A stretch of 64,000 bases of DNA from Chlamydiota bacterium (GTDB lineage: Bacteria > Chlamydiota > Chlamydiia > Chlamydiales > Parachlamydiaceae), in the NCBI GenBank assembly GCA_013287905.1, contig JABDCW010000002.1, positions 1 to 64,000 of the forward strand, read 5' to 3'. The position numbers were made by a program, and so were the translations under genes. The notes below the pieces were generated by a model, which made no database searches, was not told the DNA's origin, and saw only the letters and a program-made list of their open reading frames with translations. Below are positions 52,500 through 61,432 of this stretch, in pieces. How positions within the stretch are numbered: the stretch's first letter is position 1; each line of letters starts with the position of its first letter.

Positions 52500-53300
52500 A
52501 TGACAGTCCCAAGTGTTCCAATCAGAGCAGGTTATAATCGCGAAGGCGTAGCAATACACGACCCCAAAGAAGTGGAAAGAGACATTTACGTCAGAACAGG
52601 GGGCACCAAAGTAAAATATGTTAATAAAACACGCCAGAGTGTATTAGAAGAAGTCCGTAGTAGAGCGTCAGCTATGACAATCGTTGCCCAGGTCTCTTTT
52701 TTTTCCACCGGCATTATTGGAGGCGTGTTGCTCGCTGCAGTTGCGGTAGCAGTTATCGGTACTGCGGCTACTCCAGTGGGGTGGGCGATGGCAGGGATTG
52801 CTGTTGTTGGCATGTCCATCATGATCGGACGTCACTTTTATATGAAAGAACATGGATTGAAGACAGATACGGGCATAGAAACAGCTAAGGGTGCAGGTTG
52901 GGCAGTGGGAGGCTTTTGTATCGCCGGTTTGATTGCCGGATTAGTTGGATATTTATATATCAAAAGCCAAAGTACAGAAGATAAAGAAAAACAACAAGGT
53001 GAAAGAACGAATAGAGAGCCTCGGCATGAGCACAGGACTAGTCGTAAAGCTGCTCATCATAGAGAATATACGAATGCAATGGCAATTCACTACTTGCTTT
53101 CTCCTCCCCGTCATCGCCATCACCACCACCATCATTGTTGTTATCATGTTGAATATTCTCTTCCCCCACCAAAAGAAACCGAAGACCAGGAAGATCTTGA
53201 AAAAATATTTGAAAAAACCGATTCCAAAGGTGCAAGCTTTGTCTATAGGGGGGATATGATTGTCCCTCAAACAGAGCAAGCTCCTGAACCGGAAGGGTAA
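52500..53300 (+). CDS. Bilobed hydrophobic Inc/translocator-like protein with His6-Cys2 segment
   Basis: 266 residues. There are two hydrophobic blocks: about 62-115, Ala/Gly/Val-rich, and about 127-152. A charged region follows, then RHRHHHHHHCCYHVEYS (about 200-218). The N terminus MTVPSVPIRAGYNREGVAIH is shared with the next gene. No signal peptide. The layout resembles chlamydial Inc proteins or type III translocators exported without a Sec signal. The His/Cys cluster could bind metal. Confidence 0.6.
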   Translation: MTVPSVPIRAGYNREGVAIHDPKEVERDIYVRTGGTKVKYVNKTRQSVLEEVRSRASAMTIVAQVSFFSTGIIGGVLLAAVAVAVIGTAATPVGWAMAGIAVVGMSIMIGRHFYMKEHGLKTDTGIETAKGAGWAVGGFCIAGLIAGLVGYLYIKSQSTEDKEKQQGERTNREPRHEHRTSRKAAHHREYTNAMAIHYLLSPPRHRHHHHHHCCYHVEYSLPPPKETEDQEDLEKIFEKTDSKGASFVYRGDMIVPQTEQAPEPEG

Positions 53301-53354
53301 AAGGAGTGAATCAATAAAATTCTATTTTGTTTTGTGGTCAAAAACGAGGTGATT

Positions 53355-54158
53355 ATGGCAAGTCCGGTAGGTCCAATCATAGCAGGTTATAATCGCGAAG
53401 GCGTAGCAATACACAACCCCAAAGAAGTGGAGAAAGACATTTACGATAGAACAGGGGGTACCAAAGTAAAATATATTAATAAAACGCGTCAGAATGTATC
53501 GGAAGAAGTTCGTGGCGAAGCGTTGTTTATGGCAAGGATGGCTAAATTCTCCTTTTTTTCAGGCGGGGCCATTGGGGGGGTATTGGCAGCTGGCGGGATA
53601 GCGGCCGCAGTTGCTGGCGTTTCCATTAAAGCGGCAGTTTTTGCCGCGGTTATCGGTACTGCCGGCACCCCGCTTGGATGGGCTATGGCAGGTCTTGCTG
53701 TTGTCGGGCTTGCCATTATGCTGGCACGCCATATTTATTTAAAGAAACATGGTCTGAAAACAGAAACACCTCTTGAAATGGCAAAAGGAGCAGGATGGGC
53801 ATTGGGTGGCTTTTGTATCGCGGCAGTGATTACCGGTATGTGCTTAGCTGCTAAATTCGGTGGCGGCGGCGGAGGTGGTGGCGTTGCTCATGTCGGCGGC
53901 AGATATGGTGGTGGCTATCACAGGGGATTTACGGATGCAATGTTGGTGAGTTATATGCTGGGGCCTCCTCACCATTGTTGTTACCATGTTGAATATTCCT
54001 CCTCAGAAGTTCCCAAAGAGATATTTGAAGAGGCCGATTCAAAAGGGGTCAGGTTTGTATATAAGGGCGACAGGATAGTGAAGGTGGAAAAACCATCATT
54101 GAAGAAGGCAAGCGCAGTTGAGCAGCCGGATGTTTTACCCCAAGAACCTGAAGGCTAG
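53355..54158 (+). CDS. Paralog of the preceding Inc/translocator-like protein
   Basis: 267 residues, aligned to its neighbour along most of its length (SPVGPIIAGYNREGVAIHNP at the start, AKGAGWALGGFCIA, HHCCYHVEYSS). It has an extra Gly-run (about 170-195, FGGGGGGGGVAHVGGRYGGG) instead of the His6 tract but keeps HHCCYHVEYS. GAGGTG precedes the ATG at 53355. Its stop shares the CTAG at 54155-54158 with the convergent gene. A tandem duplication is clear; function is inferred only from topology. Confidence 0.6.
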   Translation: MASPVGPIIAGYNREGVAIHNPKEVEKDIYDRTGGTKVKYINKTRQNVSEEVRGEALFMARMAKFSFFSGGAIGGVLAAGGIAAAVAGVSIKAAVFAAVIGTAGTPLGWAMAGLAVVGLAIMLARHIYLKKHGLKTETPLEMAKGAGWALGGFCIAAVITGMCLAAKFGGGGGGGGVAHVGGRYGGGYHRGFTDAMLVSYMLGPPHHCCYHVEYSSSEVPKEIFEEADSKGVRFVYKGDRIVKVEKPSLKKASAVEQPDVLPQEPEG

Positions 54159-54481
54159 CGGACAAACAGACAATTTCGCAATTGGTGCATTTGATGCAGA
54201 TCGGTAAATTTCTTCTTCATGGTTTTGGGGTTTCGAATCGTGTTCAATGCCTGCTCGAGTTTTTCATCCCATATTTTGTATTGTTCGAGAAGGGTTTGCC
54301 AATCTTTATCTGAAACAGCAGATTTTTTTTGTTTCATAAAGGCATTTAATTGTTCGGGAGTGATCTTGAGGTCCTGAAATAAGGCGGCAGAATCTTTTTC
54401 CAGCTTCTCCATTTCAATGGTCAATTTATCGATAGCTCTGGAAATGCGTTCATGGTTTTGTTCTGTCGATGACGGGAACAT
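54155..54481 (-). CDS. Small coiled-coil protein
   Basis: 108 residues, strongly helical and charged (AIDKLTIEMEKLEKDSAALF at about 17-36), without Cys-rich or membrane parts. The stop codons of this gene and the convergent Inc-like gene are the two strands of one CTAG. It starts inside the 3' end of the gene upstream (32-bp overlap). It could be a chaperone or needle-type accessory of the neighbouring cluster; unproven. Confidence 0.5.
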   Translation of the reverse strand: MFPSSTEQNHERISRAIDKLTIEMEKLEKDSAALFQDLKITPEQLNAFMKQKKSAVSDKDWQTLLEQYKIWDEKLEQALNTIRNPKTMKKKFTDLHQMHQLRNCLFVR

Positions 54482-54725
54482 AAAAATTCTTTTGTTTAAA
54501 TGTTAAGTATGAAGCTAAACGTTTTTCGATAATATTTCCAGCTCTTTGTTTGCTGGAATCGAGGTGAACCAGGGAATGGCTTTTCTCGAATTTTGCTTTA
54601 TCCGCTCGCGGGCGATAGACATGCTTTAAAAATAAGGCTAATAAGTTTGAACTAAGCAGGGGAATATGATCAGTCCCGCAGCCAATATTTACACTTAGTG
54701 TAGAAAATCTGGAGATATTTAACAT
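54450..54725 (-). CDS. Small hypothetical protein
   Basis: 91 residues starting MLNISRFSTLSVNIGCGTDH, basic, with a Leu-rich patch (PLLSSNLLALFLKHVY). It overlaps the coiled-coil gene downstream by 32 bp, which suggests a coupled pair. No motif is recognised, and the coding status is less certain than for its neighbour. Confidence 0.4.
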   Translation of the reverse strand: MLNISRFSTLSVNIGCGTDHIPLLSSNLLALFLKHVYRPRADKAKFEKSHSLVHLDSSKQRAGNIIEKRLASYLTFKQKNFYVPVIDRTKP

Positions 54726-54830
54726 TTAGTATTCTTAATTTTTAATTTAAAAAGTAATTTTATTAAATTTTTATAATTATGTCAATAGTATAAGTGTTAT
54801 TTATAAAAGTTTATTTAAGTTGGTTATTAA

Positions 54831-54998
54831 TTTATGGACAATTGTCTCACATGGACAATGGACGACATGGACTTCATGGACGACATGGACTTCATGGACA
54901 ATTATGAACAACTTCCGTTTATCCTTAGCGTCCATATTTGTCCATGTCGTCCATGAAGTCCATGTCGTCCATTGTCTATTTTGTCCATTGTCCATAAA
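54831..54998. repeat. Palindromic GACATGGACTTCATGGAC element
   Basis: Outer ends TTTATGGACAAT and TTGTCCATAAA. Each arm contains internal direct repeats of CATGGAC(TT/GA) units, e.g. GACGACATGGACTTCATGGA twice in the left arm, and the right arm is the inverse. The loop is about 35 bp. It lies in the gap before tatA. Its architecture is the same as the CACAAAGGCAC family but with no shared sequence. Confidence 0.8.
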
Positions 54999-55086
54999 AC
55001 AATCATTAATGATCTTGCTTCAAAATAATTGGAATGCAGGCTATGATGAGCAGGGAATCAAAATCAGCTTGCAGAAGGAAAATTCC

Positions 55087-55314
55087 ATGTTTGGCACTGG
55101 TGAATTGCTTGTGATTCTTTTTATTGTTCTTGTTTTATTTGGCGGAAAGAAGCTTCCTGAACTCGCCCGAAGTATTGGGCTTGGATTGCGCGAATTTAAA
55201 AAAGCGTGTAACGGACTTGACGAGCAGGGCCCTGTGGAAAAAAAAGGGGCCAACAAAGCAGAGGAACAAGAAACGATCATTGTCGAAGTTGAGCCGAAAG
55301 ATCCTCCTTCATGA
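55087..55314 (+). CDS. tatA: Twin-arginine translocase subunit TatA
   Basis: 75 residues: [20 protein letters not shown] (one membrane helix) followed by [19 protein letters not shown], the conserved hinge and amphipathic helix, and an acidic tail. ATG 55087 follows AGAAGGA. The upstream part of the long frame is the palindromic repeat and is not coding. It overlaps tatC by 4 bp and forms the Tat pore with TatC. Confidence 0.9.
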   Translation: MFGTGELLVILFIVLVLFGGKKLPELARSIGLGLREFKKACNGLDEQGPVEKKGANKAEEQETIIVEVEPKDPPS

Positions 55315-56210
55315 TGTCAGGTGATGGACACTTCGCGACCTTTTGGTCTCATGCACAAGATTTACGGACGTTATTTCTGTCTGTCCTTTTCGTTATCACT
55401 TTCGGTGTTATCGCGAGCTTCGTATTTTATGAACCATTGCTTCATCTTTTCACCTATTCATTAAATAATTCCCATTCAGGATTGCATGTAGAGCAATTAG
55501 AACAGGTTAGGGTATATAACCCTTCTGACACACCCATCCTTTTTGAGGTCCCTAAAAATGCAATCACACCCTTTTCTGGAAATAAAGAGATCCTTTCAGA
55601 AGAGGAGTTCATCTATACTGTACCAAAAATTTCATCTCTCGTGTTATTGAGTCCGATGGAAGGTGTTTTAAGCGCAATACACGTTAGCTTTTGGGTTGGG
55701 GTAACCATCACATCGCCGGTCTGGCTTTTTCTCATTATGCGATTTCTAACTCCTGCCTTATATAAAAGTGAAAAAAAGATAATATGGCTATTTCTCGGAC
55801 TATCACTCATTTTTATTTCTTGCGGGATTTTGTTTGCTTTATTTATTACTATCCCTATTGCAAATCACTATTTTTACCTCTTTAATCAGTCGCTTGGAAT
55901 AAATTTGTGGTCATTAAAGCATTATCTGGACTACACTCTGTTTTTGATTCTTGCAAATGCCTTTGCTTTTGAATTAGGTGTATTAGGAATTTTTGCTGTT
56001 CATTTTCAATTGGTTTCCCGTCAATGGCTGATCGAAAAGCGTTCTTTTGCCATTGTTTTCGCATTTATTTTGGGAGCGTTGCTCACTCCTCCGGATGTAT
56101 TGACCCAAGTGATGCTGGCGCTTCCCTTGATAGGAATTTATGAATTTATGATCATTTATGCTAAATTAAGAGAATATAGTAAATCTAAGGGTACAGGCAA
56201 TTATGTCTAA
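55311..56210 (+). CDS. tatC: Twin-arginine translocase subunit TatC
   Basis: 299 residues, six membrane helices: [20 protein letters not shown] at the N terminus corresponds to the HLxELRxR signal-binding region, [19 protein letters not shown] opens helix 3, and [21 protein letters not shown] lies near the end. An enlarged first periplasmic loop (about 45-110) is longer than in E. coli TatC. It overlaps glmM by 8 bp. Confidence 0.9.
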   Translation: MMSGDGHFATFWSHAQDLRTLFLSVLFVITFGVIASFVFYEPLLHLFTYSLNNSHSGLHVEQLEQVRVYNPSDTPILFEVPKNAITPFSGNKEILSEEEFIYTVPKISSLVLLSPMEGVLSAIHVSFWVGVTITSPVWLFLIMRFLTPALYKSEKKIIWLFLGLSLIFISCGILFALFITIPIANHYFYLFNQSLGINLWSLKHYLDYTLFLILANAFAFELGVLGIFAVHFQLVSRQWLIEKRSFAIVFAFILGALLTPPDVLTQVMLALPLIGIYEFMIIYAKLREYSKSKGTGNYV

Positions 56211-57564
56211 GGAAAAAATATTTGGTACCGATGGAGTACGTGGAAAGGCTAATTTTCACCCAATGACGGTAGAAATTGCGTTGGCGCTCGGCCGGGCCGC
56301 CGGCGCGATTTTTCGCAAAGCTAAAGATAAGCCAAGGGTTGTTGTGGGAAAGGATACCCGCCTGTCGTGCTACATGTTTGAAAACGCGCTTATTTCCGGG
56401 CTTTGTTCGATGGGAATAGACACATTAATGGTAGGACCGTTTCCGACTCCCGGGGTGGCCTTCATTACACGCGCCTATCGGGCGGCAGCGGGAATTGTGA
56501 TCTCTGCTTCACACAACATATTTCATGACAACGGGATAAAATTTTTCTCATCGGAAGGATTTAAGTTTTCCGATGAGTGGGAACGCAAAATGGAGGAGCT
56601 TGTCATTAAAAACTGCTTTGACGATGCTTTGCCTTTGGATTGCGACATAGGCAGGAATACAAGGATTCACGATGTCGACGGACGTTATATTGAATTTGTC
56701 AAAGCGACATTCCCCCGTTCCCTCTCATTAAAAAATTTGACCATAGTTCTCGATTGCGCAAATGGGGCCGGGTATAAGGTCGCTCCGCTTATCTTCAGGG
56801 AACTCGATGCCACAGTGCATACTTATGGCAATACCCCAAATGGACTGAATATCAATGATCAATGCGGCTCTTTGCACCCGGAAGTGATCCAAAAGGGGGT
56901 AATCGACCATCATGCAGATGTAGGAATTGCCCTCGATGGTGATGCCGACAGAGTGATCATGGTGGATGAAAATGCGCAAATTGTCGATGGCGATACGATC
57001 CTGGCCATTTGTGCGAAGGATATGAAGAAACGGGGAATATTAAAAAACAATACAGTTGTGACAACTGTCATGGCCAATTTTGGATTCATGAAGGCAATGG
57101 AAGAGGCGGGCATCGAAGTGGTCCGCTCGCAGGTCGGCGACCGCTATGTTATTCAGGATATGTTAAAACACGATACGAATTTGGGCGGCGAGCAAAGCGG
57201 ACATATGATCTTTTTAGACCAAAACACGACCGGAGACGGTTTGGTTTCCGCTTTACAGGTCTTACGCATCATGATCGAAACGGATTCCAAGCTGTCCGAT
57301 CTGGCAGGTGCGTTCAAGCATTATCCTCAGGTATGCCTTAATGTAAAAGTTCATTCCAAGCCCGACTTGGCAACACTTAAAACGGTGAACGAAGAGATCT
57401 GCCAAGTGGAAAAGACCTTAGAGGGCTGCGGCCGGGTATTAGTCCGCTATTCGGGAACCGAGAACATTTGCCGGGTTATGGTAGAAGGGATAAAGCAAAA
57501 ACAGGTGCAGCAAATGGCAAAAACCATTGCCGATGCCATTCAAAAAGCAATAGGTGTGAAATAG
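56203..57564 (+). CDS. glmM: Phosphoglucosamine mutase
   Basis: It converts glucosamine-6-phosphate to glucosamine-1-phosphate for UDP-GlcNAc. The 453 residues include the start FGTDGVRGKAN, the phosphoserine loop GIVISASHNIFHDNG, metal loop LDGDADRVIM, sugar-binding GGEQSGHMIF and phosphate-binding RYSGTENICRVM. This is the standard length. It is followed 7 bp later by glmS, the preceding enzyme of the same pathway; the order matches Chlamydia. Confidence 0.96.
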   Translation: MSKEKIFGTDGVRGKANFHPMTVEIALALGRAAGAIFRKAKDKPRVVVGKDTRLSCYMFENALISGLCSMGIDTLMVGPFPTPGVAFITRAYRAAAGIVISASHNIFHDNGIKFFSSEGFKFSDEWERKMEELVIKNCFDDALPLDCDIGRNTRIHDVDGRYIEFVKATFPRSLSLKNLTIVLDCANGAGYKVAPLIFRELDATVHTYGNTPNGLNINDQCGSLHPEVIQKGVIDHHADVGIALDGDADRVIMVDENAQIVDGDTILAICAKDMKKRGILKNNTVVTTVMANFGFMKAMEEAGIEVVRSQVGDRYVIQDMLKHDTNLGGEQSGHMIFLDQNTTGDGLVSALQVLRIMIETDSKLSDLAGAFKHYPQVCLNVKVHSKPDLATLKTVNEEICQVEKTLEGCGRVLVRYSGTENICRVMVEGIKQKQVQQMAKTIADAIQKAIGVK

Positions 57565-57571
57565 GATACAT

Positions 57572-59401
57572 ATGTGCGGGATTTTTGGATACATCGGGTT
57601 TCAAGACCCGGTAAAAATGTCGATCAACGGGCTTAAAAACCTTGAATATCGCGGTTATGATTCAGCCGGTATCGCGGGGATCAATGACCATGGCGAGCTT
57701 CTGTGCTGTAAGGAAGAGGGGAAAATAGCTGTCCTGGAACAAGCGATTAATGCGGTTAAGCTGCAATTAAACGTCGCTATTGCCCAAACGCGCTGGGCAA
57801 CCCATGGCCGCCCAAGTAAACTGAATGCACATCCCCATTTAGACCATTTGCATTCTCTTGCCGTTGTTCATAATGGGATCATTGAGAACCATGAAAGTTT
57901 GCGTAAAATGCTTGAGGAACAAGGGACAGTCTTTATTTCGCAAACAGACACCGAAGTGATCGCCCATCTGATCTCCTTTTTTTACCAGGGGGATCTGTTA
58001 AAAGCTGTACAACAGACGGTCCCGATGCTGAAAGGGTCTTTTGCCATAGCCATCGTTCACCGTGATTTCCCGAGGCAGATCATTGCTGTGGCGCATGAAT
58101 GCCCTTTAATCGTAGGGATCGGTGTGAATGAAGCCTTTGTCTCCTCCGATGCAAACGCTTTTCTTGCCCATACTAAAGAGGTGGTTTTTCTGTCGAATGC
58201 TGAAATTGCCGTTATTCAGTCCGATAAATTGGAAATTTACGACCTGTCTTTGTCTTTGCTTCCCCGGACGAGTGAAATACTCGACGCCTTTACCCAGGAT
58301 GTATCAAAGGGTAGTTTTGAGCATTTTACATTGAAGGAAATTTTTGAACAGCCTCAGACCATAAGAAATGCCTTGCTGTCGCGATTCAGCCAGGAATATG
58401 GAACCGCATTTTTTGAAGAGCTTAAATTCGACGAAAGCGAACTTTTAGCTGTGGAAAGGATCTTGATTCTTGCGTGCGGGACATCTGCGCATGCAGGTTG
58501 CTTAGCCGCATACATGTTCGAAGATTTAGCCCGCATTCCCACTCAGGTAGAAATTTCATCTGAATTTCGCTATAAGAATCCCGTTGTCCCTCCGGGCACG
58601 CTTGTGATTGCCATCAGCCAATCGGGAGAAACGGCAGATACCTTAGCTGCGGTGCGCGAACTTAAGGCAAAAGGATCCAAGATTTTGGCAATTTGCAACA
58701 TTTATGGATCTACGTTGGCAAGAGAAGCCGATTCCTCCATTTTTTTAAAAGCAGGCCCGGAGATTGGCGTCTGTTCGACTAAAGCCTTTACAAGCCAGGT
58801 GGTCGTTTTATCCCTCTTTTGCCTCATGATGTCAAGGATGCGCCATATGGGAAAAAAAGAAGGACAGGATTTCCTGGAAGCTTTGCTTAAATTGCCGGAA
58901 CAGGTGCAACTGGTCCTTCAAAATCACAACCGCATCAGGGATGTTGCAGTAAAATATGCCCATTATCAGAATTTCTTTTATGTCGGGCGAAGATACATGT
59001 TTCCGACAAGCCTTGAAGGGGCATTAAAGTTAAAGGAAATTTCGTACATCAATGCCAACGGATATCCTGCAGGGGAAATGAAACATGGCCCAATTGCCCT
59101 GATCAACGAAGATTGCCCTACAATTGCCCTCTGTGCAAATAAGGTCACCTATGATAAAATTCTCAGCAACCTGATGGAAATTAAAGCTCGTAACGGGCAT
59201 ATTATTGCCATTGCTGAGGAAGGGAGCGAAGAGTTAAAAGGTATTGTGGATGACCTGTTATGGATCCCAAGGACTGTCGATGAATTGACGCCTATATTGA
59301 CGACAGTGGTTGCCCAGTTGCTGGCTTATTATATCGCGTATGCCAGGGGGGCGAATATCGATCAGCCAAGAAATCTTGCCAAATCAGTTACTGTGGAATA
59401 G
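57572..59401 (+). CDS. glmS: Glucosamine-6-phosphate synthase (isomerising)
   Basis: It makes glucosamine-6-phosphate from fructose-6-phosphate and glutamine. Residues 1-240 are the glutaminase domain with the N-terminal catalytic Cys (MCGIFGYIG) and TRWATHGRPSKLNAHPH. Residues 280-609 hold two SIS domains (ILACGTSAHAG, ISQSGETADTLAAVR, GEMKHGPIALI). The C terminus is NLAKSVTVE. 609 residues, as expected. With glmM it feeds peptidoglycan and lipopolysaccharide precursors. Confidence 0.97.
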   Translation: MCGIFGYIGFQDPVKMSINGLKNLEYRGYDSAGIAGINDHGELLCCKEEGKIAVLEQAINAVKLQLNVAIAQTRWATHGRPSKLNAHPHLDHLHSLAVVHNGIIENHESLRKMLEEQGTVFISQTDTEVIAHLISFFYQGDLLKAVQQTVPMLKGSFAIAIVHRDFPRQIIAVAHECPLIVGIGVNEAFVSSDANAFLAHTKEVVFLSNAEIAVIQSDKLEIYDLSLSLLPRTSEILDAFTQDVSKGSFEHFTLKEIFEQPQTIRNALLSRFSQEYGTAFFEELKFDESELLAVERILILACGTSAHAGCLAAYMFEDLARIPTQVEISSEFRYKNPVVPPGTLVIAISQSGETADTLAAVRELKAKGSKILAICNIYGSTLAREADSSIFLKAGPEIGVCSTKAFTSQVVVLSLFCLMMSRMRHMGKKEGQDFLEALLKLPEQVQLVLQNHNRIRDVAVKYAHYQNFFYVGRRYMFPTSLEGALKLKEISYINANGYPAGEMKHGPIALINEDCPTIALCANKVTYDKILSNLMEIKARNGHIIAIAEEGSEELKGIVDDLLWIPRTVDELTPILTTVVAQLLAYYIAYARGANIDQPRNLAKSVTVE

Positions 59402-59410
59402 AGAATAGTC

Positions 59411-60592
59411 ATGAGAATGTTATTAAAAGGAACTTTATTAGTTGCAGGAACCTCTATTGGAGCTGGAATGTTGGGATTACCGGTTGTCACTGGTTCTGCC
59501 GGCTTTATCCCTTCTTTGGTCATTTATCTTGCGTGCTGGCTTTTTATGGCATGTACAGGCTTATTATTTATGGAAATTTCTCTATGGCTGCCGGAGGATA
59601 CGAACATTATTTCCATGGCCGAACGGACCCTTGGGAAGGGGGGTAAAGTTGCAGCCTGGATCCTCTATCTTTTTCTTTTCTATTGCCTGACTTTAGTTTA
59701 TATCACGGGGATTGGCGATTTAATCGCTTCTGTATTTCCCGGGGCCGTAAAAGGCTGGCAAGCGCAATTGTTGTTTTTAATTGCTGCAATCCCTCTTGTT
59801 TATGTTGGGACATCCCTCATCGGGCGTTTGAACGTGGTCCTTATGGCCGGGTTGATCTTTTCCTATTTGATTTTCTTGTGGCTTGGGCTTCCCGATATCG
59901 ATCTCAATTTGTTAAAACACACCGACTGGTCCAAAATATGGGTGGCATTGCCAATTACCTTTACAGCCTTTGCTTATCAGGGATTGATTCCTACCCTTGT
60001 GACATATATGAAAAGGGACAGCGGCAAAATCCGTATGGCCATTCTACTCGGGACATTTTTGCCTTTTATTGCTTATGTATTATGGCAGGTATTGATTCTT
60101 GGCATAGTACCGGTTGACGGTCCAGGCAGTTTAATGGAGGCTCAACAAAATGGGCAGACCGCGATTTTTCCATTAAAGAATATCCTAAATGTTCCAGGTC
60201 TTTACATTGTGGGACAATTTTTTGCCTTTTTTGCTTTGGTGACCTCCTTTTTTGGCGTTTCCTTAGGGTTGATGGACTTCTTATCCGATGGGCTCAATAT
60301 TAAAAAAACTCCCCTTGGAAAATGCTGTCTTTCCCTGATGATCTTTCTTCCGCCATACCTTATTGCATTAAGCTACCCTCATTTATTTCTCATTGCTTTA
60401 GGATATGCAGGAGGGATTGGTTGCGCTTTGCTTCTCGGACTATTGCCCATTTTAATGGTCTGGAGCGGACGTTACTACTTAGGGCTTCAGGGCCAATATC
60501 GCTTGTCTGGCGGCCGGGTGCTGCTTGTGGTCTTAATGACCTTTGTGTTTATTGAATTGGTTTGTGAATTAGGGCATGTCATCAATTCATAA
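59411..60592 (+). CDS. tyrP: Aromatic amino acid permease, TyrP (HAAAP) type
   Basis: 393 residues, eleven hydrophobic segments. GTLLVAGTSIGAGMLGLPVV is the diagnostic start of HAAAP permeases (TyrP/Mtr). ITFTAFAYQGLIPTLVTYM lies in helix 6 and SFFGVSLGLMDFL later. It imports tyrosine or tryptophan from the host or amoeba. The position right after glmS is the same as in Chlamydia, where it is often duplicated; here there is a single copy. Confidence 0.92.
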   Translation: MRMLLKGTLLVAGTSIGAGMLGLPVVTGSAGFIPSLVIYLACWLFMACTGLLFMEISLWLPEDTNIISMAERTLGKGGKVAAWILYLFLFYCLTLVYITGIGDLIASVFPGAVKGWQAQLLFLIAAIPLVYVGTSLIGRLNVVLMAGLIFSYLIFLWLGLPDIDLNLLKHTDWSKIWVALPITFTAFAYQGLIPTLVTYMKRDSGKIRMAILLGTFLPFIAYVLWQVLILGIVPVDGPGSLMEAQQNGQTAIFPLKNILNVPGLYIVGQFFAFFALVTSFFGVSLGLMDFLSDGLNIKKTPLGKCCLSLMIFLPPYLIALSYPHLFLIALGYAGGIGCALLLGLLPILMVWSGRYYLGLQGQYRLSGGRVLLVVLMTFVFIELVCELGHVINS

Positions 60593-60605
60593 TGGGTCTA
60601 ATACC

Positions 60606-61424
60606 TCATCTATAGGTGACAATTCGTCCCCAAATGGCATTCGTTCCCCAAATCCCTGAGCGCGATGCCTCAAGCTGGACGATTTGGCTATGATCGACAA
60701 ACAGGTTGATATCGGGGCCGTAATTCTTAAGATACCAGGTAAACACGCTTGGGTCTGCGGCTTCAAACATGATTTTTTCGATTCCAAGACCATTGATGAT
60801 TTTAGCAGCAACATCGGTGCGCCAGGTCTTTACATTTTCTGTAATACCTTCAGATTCGATCATGATCATGTACGCTCCGGCTTCTAAAAACTTCTTCGCC
60901 TGCCCGATTGCCTGATCCACATCTTTCATCCCTTCTTGTTCCAACTCAGCCACATCGGAGCTGCCTCCTGCGCCAAATTGAATTCCTACTTCCGGTTTGG
61001 CTTTTAGACCAGCTTTTTGCACTTTTTCTACCAGACGCAACCAATCATCTGTGGGTATCGTAATAAACCCGCTCGAAATTTCGAGGATATCGAAACCGAC
61101 ATTTTTGCATTCTTTGATATATTGATCGACTGCAGCCGGCCCTTGAGTGAGGACATATTCGATAAAACCTCCGGTGGAGACCAAAACATCATATTTGTGT
61201 GCCAGGTCGATGAGCTCTTTTAAGGCTTTTTTAGGCAATAAAGCAAAAGAGCCTCCGGCAAATTTTAAACTGTCTATGTAATCTCCCATTGTGCTCAATA
61301 CGTCTTCTAAATAATTTTTTCCCATGACGGAATAATAGGGACCGCGAATTTCCGTTATCCCGACGCTTCTTGGTTTTTTCTCTCTTTTGTTCATGCGAAG
61401 AAAGTGAAAAGGATTGTCTTTCAT
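60606..61424 (-). CDS. Phosphosulfolactate synthase (ComA) family protein
   Basis: 272 residues forming a TIM barrel of the ComA/HSA32 family: KPRSVGITEIRGPYYSVMG, DYIDSLKFAGGSF, VSTGGFIEYVL, FDILEISSGFITIP, MIMIESEGITENV and KIMFEAADPSVFTWYLKNYG. ComA adds sulfite to phosphoenolpyruvate; bacterial and plant members often have another role. AGGAG precedes the start. It is 8 bp downstream of the MmgE/PrpD gene, so the two form an operon. Confidence 0.85.
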   Translation of the reverse strand: MKDNPFHFLRMNKREKKPRSVGITEIRGPYYSVMGKNYLEDVLSTMGDYIDSLKFAGGSFALLPKKALKELIDLAHKYDVLVSTGGFIEYVLTQGPAAVDQYIKECKNVGFDILEISSGFITIPTDDWLRLVEKVQKAGLKAKPEVGIQFGAGGSSDVAELEQEGMKDVDQAIGQAKKFLEAGAYMIMIESEGITENVKTWRTDVAAKIINGLGIEKIMFEAADPSVFTWYLKNYGPDINLFVDHSQIVQLEASRSGIWGTNAIWGRIVTYR

Positions 61425-61432
61425 GGCGTCTC

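Noticed and set aside
54820-55086. N-terminal extension of the tatA frame rich in Trp-Thr and Val-His repeats
   Set aside because: It is a translation of the CATGGAC palindromic element; TatA starts at 55087 with its own ribosome binding site.
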